A DNA stretch of 64,000 nt from assembly GCA_951640165.1 (NCBI GenBank), contig OX621252.1:11564501-11628500 (forward strand), written 5' to 3'. The DNA comes from Pseudoips prasinana (lineage: Eukaryota > Arthropoda > Insecta > Lepidoptera > Nolidae). The position numbers and the translations under genes were made by a program. The notes beneath the pieces were generated by a model. That model saw only the letters and a program-made list of their open reading frames with translations. It searched no databases and was not told the origin of the DNA. How positions within the stretch are numbered: the first letter of the stretch is position 1; each line of letters begins with the position of its first letter. Shown here piece after piece: positions 42,019 through 51,254 of this stretch.

Positions 42019-42332
42019 CTAGATGTGGCCCGCGGTTTCACCTGCGTCAAACTTCATAAATTACTTTATAAAAACTATTAAGTAAGTAAGTAGCTATTAA
42101 GATTCGACCAATAATAAGAGCGGGATGACTTTTATTATTCATCGAATCTTAATAGCTACTTACTTACTAACTTAATAGTTTTAAAGTAGTTTATAACACA
42201 TAGACATGTTGCATTCAGATGTAAAAGCTATATTACTACAAAATTTTATCAAAATCCGTTCCGTAGTTTTTGCGTGAAAGAGTAACAAACATCCATACTC
42301 ACAAACTCTCGCATTTATAATATTAGTACGGC
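42019..42332 (-). mobile_element. Non-autonomous Helitron with internal hairpin
   Basis: Read on the minus strand, the 5' end is CGTACTAATATTATAAATGC (first bases mutated from TCC), followed by GTTTGTTACTCTTTCACGC. The 3' end is GGTGAAACCGCGGGCCACAT CTAG before a T. The middle (about 42066-42181) is an inverted repeat with roughly 50-base arms containing GCTATTAAGATTCGA and its complement. No coding frame. Confidence 0.78.
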
Positions 42333-42705
42333 TTTTATTATTGGTCGAAGCTTAATAGTTACTTACTTAGTATTCAAAATGCTAAAGACCATTTTTTTTA
42401 AATCAAGTTCTAAATTCTTCACCAGTTTTGTTACTGATATAGAGCCCAGTAACAAACTTACAATTTGAACAAATTAGTTTTAAGATGACAATAAATGTGT
42501 TTGTATTTTACTTAATGACTATTAATGAGCCTTCAAAACCAACTCGCCACAAGTCTATTTAAATTTGATTCCTTTTTAAGTGGCCTATACATTAAATTTA
42601 TTGACTTACTTATTCATTGTCCAGCTTTGGTTTACATTCTTTATTTTTTAAAGTAGACAATCGTAGTACTTAAGTAGTACGACATTTTAAAAGTCGTCAG
42701 TCTTT

Positions 42706-42846
42706 GTACAGACGCCAGCACATCAAGCTACCCCAATCTGTCAAATTCCCCCAATTGAAAGTGAACCTTAAGCTTATGCGATAAAGTTGAAAATCAATAA
42801 AAGAAATTTGACCGATTGGGGTAGCTGGATGTGCTGGCATCTGTAC
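42706..42846. mobile_element. MITE-A copy, full length
   Basis: 141 bp, both palindromic arms present (GTACAGACGCCAGCACATCA ... complement). Confidence 0.88.
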
Positions 42847-42889
42847 TTTGAGGATAGTTTCATCCTTTTCTTGGTAAGTATTTCTAGGC

Positions 42890-43052
42890 CCCGGAAATCT
42901 TGACGACAGATCCAGCAACTCTTGTTTGCTGACTCTTAAAGGCCGGCAACGCACCCGCGACTCCTCTGGTGTTGCGAGTCTCCATAGGCGGCGGTGATCA
43001 TTTATGTGACCCACTTGCTCGTTTGACGCCCTCTGATATATAAAAAAAAAGA
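42890..43052 (+). repeat. Non-LTR 3' end or SINE with poly(A)
   Basis: GGCCGGCAACGCACCCGCGA, GGCGGCGGTGATCATTTATG and CTTGCTCGTTTGACGCCCTC, then an A-rich tail. I recognise this as a widespread lepidopteran 3' end, but I cannot name the parent element. Confidence 0.6.
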
Positions 43053-43057
43053 TAATA

Positions 43058-43320
43058 ATAATAATATCCTGGGACATTATTTACACACGGCAATCTGATC
43101 CCAAACTAAGCAGAGCTTGTACTATGGAAACCAGATAACTGATATACTACATATACTACTTTTCTTTTGTAAATACATACTTATTATATAGATAATTACA
43201 CCCAGACTTAGAAGAAACAGAAATGTTCATGGATACAAATATCTGTCCTGGGTGGGAAACGAACCCACAACCTCCGGCGTGAAAAGCAAGCATTTTGCCA
43301 ACCATGCCAACAGGCCCGAC
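43058..43320 (-). mobile_element. tRNA-derived SINE type 1
   Basis: Full copy. Tail CTGATCCCAAACTAAGCAGA, body CTTTTGTAAATACATACTTA, head GGTGGGAAACGAACCCACAA ending GCCAACAGGCCCGAC. Confidence 0.85.
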
Positions 43321-43964
43321 AGGATCTTTTCATAGTTTTTGTTCTGCTCTCATTACATTTTTCATACATACACTTTGGTTTAACATAGCTTAGGTCCATC
43401 GTACCCTCGTATAAGGCTCTGCGGGGGTGGACCGCTAAAGTCCTTATTCTCACGGGAACGCGATGAAAATGCTACTAAACAATTCTCATTCAAATAGCGG
43501 CAAAGTAGTCCGTCATCCATCACGTCTCGTTTCCCGTAGAGGCGTAAATTGGCCAACTGAGAGCCGTTTTTCTACAAATATACAAAAAGTAGGAAAACGT
43601 ATAAGGAGGAAAAGCCTATGCCTATGTCACGGGGTTTTTCAAACTTATAATTGACACAAAGTACATCCAGAACAGCTATTTATGGGTCACACAAATTATT
43701 TCGGGATACGAAGTGGTGCGGCACTCTCTTAACAGCTGCTCCTCACGTGCTGTCAAGGTGTAAGCTATTGTGAGGTAGTGCTTCTTAATCTATCTCAATG
43801 GTTCCTCCTGCGTAGTAAAAGTTTGGGAATCTCTTTTCAAGTGCAACCATATCGTAGATTAAAATAATAAAAATAAAAAAAAACCCTTCAAATTATTAAT
43901 TGCAGTAAATTTGATTTGGATGAATTTCTTATTTTCATGGTATTTTCTTATTTTTTCATAGACG

Positions 43965-44120
43965 GGTTGGCGATCGCAATATTATGGTCATGGTTGACAG
44001 AGAGACTGCCCTTTGTCTGGTAGATATTCCCTCGGGACGATTTCTACTCCCGCACAGGATGAGATGGGTTGACGATATTCTGTGTTAGAATATTGTCAAC
44101 CCATCTCATCCTGTGGGGGA
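43965..44120 (-). repeat. LINE-tail-like repeat with terminal palindrome
   Basis: Matches the 38-codon unit family (GACGGGTTGGCGATCGCAAT, AGATATTCCCTCGGGACGAT). It runs into an inverted repeat, CAGGATGAGATGGGTTGACG...and complement, at about 44054-44114. Confidence 0.6.
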
Positions 44121-44584
44121 GTAAAAATCAATTAACACATTGATGACATTGATTATTAATCAAAAAATTAAAAATCAATGTCTAATGACAATTCTAAACT
44201 GATTTGGACCGTAAAACTCAATTACCACAACTAATGTAGGTATAAGAACATTCAGACGACGCGACGTTTCATTTAACCAGATTTCTACTAGTATTTTTAA
44301 ACTTTGGCTACATTTACAGAATATATTCGAGGAAAACAAACAAATTCAAATGTGATAATATTTTCAAACGACTACCGATAATCTTTTTAGCAAATGTCGG
44401 TAGGTATTTGAGCTAACTTTGAACAAATATTCCAGCAGATATGCAAATTCAAGATAGAATTTTAAATTACTTCGAACGTAAGAATAAAAATAAATTATGA
44501 AAATAAAAATAAATGAATGAAAGACGTAATCACGTTTTCTTTAACCTTTCGATCCCAATGAGGTAATTTATTATAGAACAAACA
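44121..44584. other. Intergenic, no gene seen
   Basis: AT-rich; no supported gene or repeat. Confidence 0.4.
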
Positions 44585-44826
44585 GTGCCCGCGGACTTCG
44601 TTCCGCGTTATAAATATTTTAGTCCCTGCCCGTGTACCGCGTAATACTTCGGGTTAAAAGTTCGGGATAAATAAAAATTATGATGATGAATCATAGCCTC
44701 TGATACTCCACAATAACGTAGCTTACTATTGGTGAAATAATTTTGAAAATCGGTTCAGTAGATCCAGAGATTACCCCTTACAACGTCACAAACTCACAAA
44801 CGTTACGTCTTTATAGTATTAGTATA
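44585..44826 (+). repeat. Interspersed repeat F-like copy
   Basis: Starts CAGTGCCCGCGGACTTCGTT and ends GTCTTTATAGTATTAGTATA, with AAAATCGGTTCAGTAGATCC in the middle. This is the general layout of the repeat F class at 46883-53110 and 55932-56212. Confidence 0.55.
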
Positions 44827-45026
44827 GATTATATATTAATATGTATATCTTAAGATTAGGTATTTGTATCATTATGTGTATACATAAATATTGTTGGTGA
44901 GTCCTCACTTGAATCTTCACTAAATTATTGCTTTTAAATAGATTTCATTCTTTGTTATTATTTTACTAATATTGTACATTCCAAGGTTGTCTGCTAGAAA
45001 TTGCAACATAAGACAAACCTTTGTAT

Positions 45027-45167
45027 GTACAGACGCCAGCACATCAAGCTACCCCAATCTGTCAAATTGCTCCAATTGAAAGTGAGCCTTATGCTTATGT
45101 GATAAAGTTTAAAATCTATAAATGAAATTCGACTGATTGGGATAGCTGGATGAGCTGGCATCTGTAC
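45027..45167. mobile_element. MITE-A copy
   Basis: 141-bp palindromic element, arms with several mismatches (GATGAGCTGGCATCTGTAC on the right). Confidence 0.85.
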
Positions 45168-45549
45168 ATAATTATAATAACTGTTTAGTAATTTGTTATT
45201 TCTGGTGTACAATTAAGAGTTTTGTATTACTTTGTATTATAAATTTTAATGATCCCGGGATTTCGTTTCATCGTATCGTATATTTACAATATTGCTATAT
45301 CCCAAAACAATGATCGCGATTATTGTAACCAATCCGGTTCTGAATCCGTGTTTTTTCCTACTGGCAACGTTATCTGACGTTTAAAAGTTAAATTGAGGGC
45401 AAACTAAGCTCGCTGGTTTGTGAAGATTACCTAGATACATTCTTCCCTACATCGTTCTTCTCTCTCCATGAGAATATAAAAATTGTTTTTATCAACGATA
45501 AATTTATAAACCATTAATATGATAATGTATAAAATACCATCGCGTGTAT

Positions 45550-45690
45550 GTACAGACGCCAGCACATCAAGCTACCCCAATCTGTCAAATTTCCCCAATT
45601 GAAAGTGAACCTTATGCTTATGTGATAAAGTTGAAAATCTATAACAGAAATTTGACAGATTGGGTTAGCTGGATGTGCTGGCGTCTATAC
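45550..45690. mobile_element. MITE-A, reference copy
   Basis: 141 bp. The left arm GTACAGACGCCAGCACATCA...CCCCAATCTGTCAAATTTC pairs with the right arm over nearly the whole length, leaving a short AT-rich loop, so the transcript would fold into one long hairpin. There is no open frame of interest. Seven further complete or partial copies lie in this window. The target duplication cannot be fixed, because flanking TA occurs at some copies only. Confidence 0.9.
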
Positions 45691-45965
45691 ATAAACATAA
45701 GTTGTAACAAATTTGATATCTGTGATACATATTAATTAAGCTTATTCGATCAATTAAATGAATATCTGTGGAACACCAATTTTCTAAATACAAACAGTTA
45801 TCACTTCCCTTCTAATGACTAAAGTAATATTAAAAATATTTCTCGCAGAAAGTTACATTGCCTAAGGGCATGATTATAATGTCTAGAATACAATCGTGCG
45901 CTGAGACGTTATAACTTTTACAAACGTTTCTTGTTGTTACAAATCAGCACAGGAAATTTTAACTG

Positions 45966-46455
45966 CACGTGTGGCACAGCGGTTAAGACAGTCGCCTCGC
46001 CACTTCGCGTCCCGGGTTCGATTTCCGCGCAGGTCAACTATTTGTGTGACCCATAAATGTACTTTGTGTTCGTCAATCATCTATACATATAATAAAATCG
46101 TAGGAAAGTCAAAACTGTACATTGAATATTTTTTTTAAAAGATACTCGAGGCGTGATCTACATTCGATATCGAAGCCAAAAATACAGTTTTTATATTTTT
46201 TGTCTGTGTGTCTGTTTGTCTGTATGTATGTCCAGGCTAAACTCAAAAAGTACTCATGGATTTACTTCAAATTTTGCATGAATATTACTAAGAGGTCGGG
46301 TCAACATATAGGCTACATATTATCACGCTATCACCTAAGGGGGAGAAGCTGTGATTTATAAAGTTTAACGCGGGTAAAACTGCGGGCCACAGCTAGTACA
46401 TTTATAAAGTACCCCGCGACACAGGGCATAATTTCTCTAGGGTGGGTGTGGTATT
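45966..46455 (+). mobile_element. tRNA-derived SINE type 3, split by a Helitron
   Basis: The head GCACGTGTGGCACAGCGGTT to GTTCGTCAATCA (45966-46079) continues after the insertion at TACATTTATAAAGTACCCCG CGACACAGGG (46397-46455). Taking out 46080-46396 restores the order seen in intact copies. Confidence 0.88.
46080..46396 (+). mobile_element. Non-autonomous Helitron inside a SINE
   Basis: Starts TCTATACATATAATAAAATC directly after an A (46079) and ends AACGCGGGTAAAACTGCGGG CCACAGCTAG directly before a T (46397), the AT insertion rule of Helitrons without duplication. The TC start, the GC-rich hairpin near the 3' end and the CTAG end are all present. 317 bp, no coding frame. Confidence 0.9.
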
Positions 46456-46775
46456 AATAAAAAAACGATAGAAAAATCTTTTTCTACTATATTCTTCATA
46501 GCGTTTCAATGGCAAACTAATTCAATTTTTGTGGCCCAGAATGTGGCCACACTGATTGCCCTGCTTGTGGCATTTCTAAGATCCTGCCATGAACATGTGG
46601 CAGGGCAGGCTGGGCTCGAAGTTAGGTGGCCATGGATTAGACCGGTGCTCCACAAATTATTATATTATTAAATCACATTAAACACCAAATCAAATTCAAA
46701 TCAAAATAGCCTTTATTACTGATAATAATTACATCAATTTCGTTACAACTTATTATACATAGATTTACAGTATAA

Positions 46776-46882
46776 TAATAATAATATATCGGGACAATGT
46801 CACACAGATCATCCTAGCCCCAAACTAAGCAAAGCTTGTACTATGGGTACCAGGCGACGATATACATACTTATATATATAGA
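46776..46882 (-). repeat. SINE type 2, 3' half of the split copy
   Basis: Has GACAATGTCACACAGATCAT to CATACTTATATATATAG. The other half is at 53111-53252. Confidence 0.85.
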
Positions 46883-46920
46883 CTAGCTGACCCGTCACGA
46901 CTTCGTTCGAGAGGAATCCT

Positions 46921-47009
46921 ATCCCTACCCTACCAGTACCCTACCTCTACCTTACCCCTACCCTACCCCTACTCTACCCTACCCCTACCCTACCCCTACC
47001 CTACCCTAC
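46921..47009 (+). repeat. CCCTACCCCTA satellite, left piece
   Basis: Degenerate units (CCTACCAGTACCC, CCTACCTCTACC) become more regular towards the LINE insertion. The array continues at 51255. Confidence 0.85.
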
Positions 47010-47020
47010 GACCTGTTTCC

Positions 47021-48340
47021 GTGCTGCCCACTCTTAGTAAAATATTTGAAAAGCTTATGCTTAGCCAGCTGCTCAGACACTTTAATATACATAATTTACT
47101 ACACCGGAAACAGTTTGGATTCACAAAGGGTTGTTCAACCATAGATGCAGGGGTCAACTTATTAAAAAGTATATTCGCGGCGTGGGAAGACTCGCAAGAT
47201 GCATTAGGTATCTTTTGCGATTTGTCCAAAGCGTTCGATTGCGTTCATCATGATACTCTGGTCAGAAAATTACACCACTACGGTATTAGGAACAAGGCTC
47301 TCGAACTTCTGACTTCTTACTTGGGCAATAGAATTCAGAAGGTCGAAATAAACGGTAAAATATCTCCGGGATCTCCAGTGGTAATGGGCGTCCCACAGGG
47401 GTCAATTCTAGGCCCATTTTTGTTTTTAATTTATATAAATGACTTACCTTACTACGTAAGGGATAAGCATGAGATTGTGTTGTTTGCAGATGATACTTCC
47501 CTGACGTTCAAAATAAACCGACAATTAAGCAATTTTGACGATGTTAATGATGCAATCTCTAAAGTTGTTCATTGGTTTAATGCCAATAATCTTGTGCTTA
47601 ATGATAAGAAAACTAAAGTCATTAAATTCACTACACCGAATGTGAAACAGGCGACAACCAATGTACAACTTAATGGAGCTAGGTTGGACCCTGTTGAATC
47701 AACTGTGTTCTTGGGTATCACTATTGACTCAAAGCTACAATGGAGACCACAAATAGAAAAACTGTCCGGCAAATTAAGTTCTGCAGCATATGCAGTGAAA
47801 ACTATTAGACGGCTGACTGATGTTGACACAGCTAGAATGGTTTATTTCAGTTATTTTCATAGTGTAATGTCCTATGGAATTCTTCTCTGGGGTAGCTCTG
47901 CTGACATTGACACCATATTTATATTGCAAAAAAGAGCTGTAAGAGCTATCTATAATCTTGGCCCGAGAGTGTCTCTAAGAGAAAAATTCAAAGAGGTCAA
48001 CATTCTAACTGTACCATCTCAGTATATATATGAAAACTTACTGTATGTGCATAAAAATATCGATTCCTTCTGTAAAAGGAGCGATACACATAATGTAAAT
48101 ACTAGATATAAGAATAATCTCATACTGCATACTACCCGTCTCCACAAAATAAGTAACTCTTTTATGGGGCAATGTATAAGATTCTATAACAAACTTCCCA
48201 ATGATATTAGAGAATTGTCTACGAATAAGTTTAAAAGAATTATTAAAGCCAAATTGTGTAGCAGGGCATATTACAAAATTTCTGATTATTTAAGTGATAA
48301 AAGTGCTTGGGATGGAGTTGTTCTGAGTCAACACACATGA
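47021..48340 (+). CDS. Non-LTR reverse transcriptase, 5'-truncated, 439 aa
   Basis: Reverse transcriptase of a Jockey-superfamily type LINE. The frame enters from the truncation point upstream (RPVSVLPTLSKIFEKLM...), so the ATG at 47021 is only the first methionine, not a true start. Visible motifs: QFGFTKGCSTIDA, FCDLSKAFDCVHH (first catalytic Asp), GVPQGSILGPFLFLIYINDL, and FADDTS with F155-A-D-D158 as the catalytic centre. Then come the thumb and a C-terminal part with SFMGQCIRFYNKLP and KISDYLSDKSAWD. The endonuclease and ORF1 are missing, so it cannot move by itself. No internal stop, so it is young. Confidence 0.93.
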   Translation: MLPTLSKIFEKLMLSQLLRHFNIHNLLHRKQFGFTKGCSTIDAGVNLLKSIFAAWEDSQDALGIFCDLSKAFDCVHHDTLVRKLHHYGIRNKALELLTSYLGNRIQKVEINGKISPGSPVVMGVPQGSILGPFLFLIYINDLPYYVRDKHEIVLFADDTSLTFKINRQLSNFDDVNDAISKVVHWFNANNLVLNDKKTKVIKFTTPNVKQATTNVQLNGARLDPVESTVFLGITIDSKLQWRPQIEKLSGKLSSAAYAVKTIRRLTDVDTARMVYFSYFHSVMSYGILLWGSSADIDTIFILQKRAVRAIYNLGPRVSLREKFKEVNILTVPSQYIYENLLYVHKNIDSFCKRSDTHNVNTRYKNNLILHTTRLHKISNSFMGQCIRFYNKLPNDIRELSTNKFKRIIKAKLCSRAYYKISDYLSDKSAWDGVVLSQHT

Positions 48341-48425
48341 TTGTAATTAATCTTAAGTATATTTTATTTTAAAAAAGGATTCCTACTGAGTTTTCTGGCA
48401 GTGTTTCTCAGTAGCTGCCACGTCA

Positions 48426-48470
48426 CACACAGGCGAAAAATCGATAAAAGTCGGACAAAACCTAAAAATT
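48426..48470 (+). repeat. Transib left terminal inverted repeat, RSS-like
   Basis: CACACAG at 48426-48432, a 22-base spacer, then ACAAAACCT at 48455-48463. The layout recalls the heptamer-spacer-nonamer of V(D)J signals (CACAGTG, 12/23, ACAAAAACC); the leading CAC is conserved. The right end is the same at 51164 reading down. Confidence 0.85.
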
Positions 48471-48547
48471 CATGATTATTCTAGAAAATAGGCACATAGG
48501 GTTGGTATATTATAAAGAACACATATATATCAATTTTGACATTTTTA

Positions 48548-50902
48548 TTATGCATCAACAGTAATATTTGGTTCATCCAATAAATTTATAACGTCTTGGC
48601 ACATAGAAACCGATTTTTTTGTGGTAAGCTTCCGTAGTCCAGTTATAAAGGGATTGGAAGACACCATAAGTCTTTTAAAAGTGTCTTCCATGGCTAATTT
48701 TCTTGAAAATTTTCTTGAAAACCGCTCTCTGTACTTTCGCACATCTTTGTTTCGACTTTCTTGTGCATCTTCGCTCATTAACCCTATGGCTATTTCAGAA
48801 TTCCCTATTATATCTGACCCATGGGTAAGTATCTTGTGAAGTGTTGTTGACATATAATACCATGGGTAATTCATCACAAAAAAGGAAGCTGTTTTGGTGC
48901 AAAACGCCTTGAATTTGACCTCATTGATTTTGTAACCACTAGACATTACTTTTAAAATGGTATGCAGTCTATTTATGAGCCGATAATTTACACCTGTTAT
49001 TTCAGCAACTTCTTCTGCATGCTGAAAAATGGCACGTGCTGTATTACCATCAGTCGATGTACCTCCACCCTGTCTTGGTTTATCAACATGTAACCCAAGT
49101 TTTTGCCAAAATTCTGTTTGTATGCGGCGCTTTTCAGCCGCTACCAAAGATTGACTGTGTGCGTCTCTTGCTTGCCATTTCGCAATTTTTAATTTGTAAC
49201 CTATATGTAATACAAACTCCGCAAACCTTATCCATGCGTGTAGCGATGAAACACCATAATTAAGATTTTCTTCAGGGATTGACTTTGACATGCAGAATTT
49301 TATCCTGTTGAAGTCTTTCGAGGTGACTTTACAAATATAGCAACGCATGGCAGATTTCGTGTCAGTTAAGGCGTTTATCATCTTCCCATCAACCATGGTC
49401 ATTATTAACTTATGTTTAACTACACATTCTTCCTCCATTAAAACGATTGTTGATGATAAAACGTCAATCTCGGATTGAACACTTTCAGCTACAAATCTTG
49501 ATAATTCTGCAGTTTCATGTGCCATCTCTAACTTCAACGGACGGCAATACCTTGGTGAGGAGGGGCGAGGGTTTTGCCAGATGAGCACAGTATTGCCATA
49601 ATCACACACAAGTTGAACTGGTACAATAGAAGTTATTAGCATATTTGCATCAGACTGTTCGACATTTTCAAATTTCTGTTTATACTCGGTATGGCAGCCC
49701 GATCCATCACACCCCCATTTTGAAATCAGGCGAAGATTTTGTAACTGATCCTTTGTTAGCGATTGTATAACTTCACTAAGAGACAAAAGTAACCTTTGCG
49801 CTGTATGGTCCATTAAATTCTGAAGAGGAACTACCGCATTAGTTTCGGTGCAAATAATACCTTCAGGGTAACATCTTTTCTTTGCTTCAGTTATAGTCTC
49901 ATAATTAGGATACAAACTGCAGTTCATCTCCATTGCTGAAGTTCGCAAAGTGTTGTACTGAAATTTGGACAACTGTCCTTCAATCACTAAGGATAACGCT
50001 TTGTCCGACGAAAGGCTCGCATGTGTTTTGGGAACGTTAAAACTACTACTGGCACCAGCTAGAGTAACTTGTTTGATTATTTTCGATGTATGGATATCAC
50101 CACGTGCACGATATTCTACCTGGGCTGCAAAGGCCAGTTCTTCAGGTTCTAATTGTTTCCGAACACCTTCTGTCTTTCTACGTTTTGTGCGTTCGGTACA
50201 TTCTTCAAAGCTCTTATAAGGTCGGCCACCAACGCTGCCACTTCTCTTTCGAGTATGAGTCGCAACAGGAAATGTAATGTAGGTATCGAACCAGTCTTTG
50301 TTGGCGTTAACACACCGAGAAAAATTTCTGTGTTCTTGAAGAAGTTTTGTTTTATAAACACTCACCAATCTTCTTAGGGACACCTTTATTTCATCTTTAA
50401 GTTCATTCACTTTCAGAGCACATTGAACTTTTTTTTCCAAATGAGACATTTTTTCTTGCTCCTTTTTGGAAGTTTCCTCCCTATAATAGCCAATTAGAGT
50501 CTTTCTGCTAAAGCTCACTTCTTCGTCAGTTGATCCTAAAACAATATCAAACCAATATTTAGCACCAATCGTGTAACCGATTCCAGACAAAACATTATTT
50601 TGTTTTACGTAGACTACGAGCAATACACAAGTGGGAGACTAAAAAGACAATTTTGTTAAAGCGTCGCATCGGGTCGCATTAAACTGTGATTGTATATTGA
50701 AAAACAAAGTCCACACTATCTAAAAATACTAACATCAAAGCCGGATCTCTCGGGAAGTTACACTTTACCCTTTTGTGTAGTTTAAAAATATGCAAAAGAA
50801 TACCATGTCTAAGTCATTATTTTTTTTAATAATAAACATCAAGCATTACTATCAAAAGTAGATATTAAAAAGTAGTTTATTACCTCCTGGAAGCGAATCC
50901 AT
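48548..50902 (-). CDS. Transib transposase, related to the RAG1 core
   Basis: DDE/D-type enzyme that cuts its element out through hairpin intermediates; the RAG1 core descends from this family. The open frame is 50623-48548, 691 codons. In its numbering: D306 in WGCDGSG, D412 in TMVDGKMINA and E622 in SEDAQESRNKD form the triad. C428 and C431 (CYIC) with H596 and H601 (HKILTH) match the RAG1 zinc site C727/C730/H937/H942 in spacing. NPRPSSPRYCRP, SLHAWIRFAEFVLHIGYKL and STDGNTARAIF are family signatures. The first 29 residues look intronic: a better start is ATG at 50902, exon 1 50902-50884 (MDSLPG + G), donor G|GTAATA, acceptor GTTTTAG, exon 2 from 50535, in frame, giving about 668 residues. 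No stop or shift is seen in exon 2. Confidence 0.94.
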
Positions 50903-51119
50903 CGAAAAAACAAACACGTTCACGAAGCAAATTATAGAAATCGTATTATTTCAAAGCACTACTTTCACTCTTAAACACATCCGCTGTTGAACAAGTCGAA
51001 CTTTGGACTGAGACCCAGGCGCGTAGAGAACAAAAGGTTCGCGCCGCGTGCGCAGGTAGCGTGTATTGTTTATCAGACTTGTCTGTAAAACCGGTTTTTA
51101 TTTGTTTGGAGTACTTTTT

Positions 51120-51164
51120 AAATTTTAGGTTTTGTCCGACTTTTATTGATATTTCGCCTGTGTG
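51120..51164 (-). repeat. Transib right terminal inverted repeat
   Basis: Inverse of 48426-48470 with three mismatches. The heptamer-like CACACAG, 22-base spacer and ACAAAACCT have the same arrangement as the left end. Confidence 0.9.
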
Positions 51165-51254
51165 CGTCATGCACTGCACGGTAGGGTAAAAAACATATGA
51201 CGATTCCACATAAATGTAAAATTTAAACGGAATAAAGTTACTTTGACTTTGACT

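Larger units (their letters stand above)
48426..51164 (-). mobile_element. Transib DNA transposon, complete, 2.74 kb
   Basis: The left end at 48426 and the right end at 51164 are inverted repeats of about 45 bp starting CACACAGGCGAAA with three mismatches. Outside them stands the 5-bp duplication CGTCA (48421-48425 and 51165-51169), the length made by Transib and by RAG transposition. Removing the element rejoins the LINE 3' UTR. It carries a transposase frame on the minus strand with all key residues. It is therefore a recent insertion and possibly autonomous. Confidence 0.95.
47010..51254 (+). mobile_element. 5'-truncated LINE inserted in the satellite
   Basis: The satellite stops at 47009 and LINE coding sequence starts mid-protein. 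The 3' UTR begins at 48341, is broken by the Transib element (48426-51164), resumes at 51170 and ends with TTACTTTGACTTTGAC, a short TTTGAC tail repeat, after which the satellite continues. Truncation at the 5' end is the normal result of target-primed reverse transcription. Confidence 0.88.

Noticed and set aside
45550..45690. Pre-microRNA hairpin
   Set aside because: The hairpin fits, but the sequence is a multi-copy MITE with the same ends throughout the window.
48548..50623. A domesticated RAG1-like host gene
   Set aside because: Inverted ends and a CGTCA duplication enclose the frame exactly and interrupt a LINE, so it is a mobile element, not a host gene. No RAG2-like frame is present.
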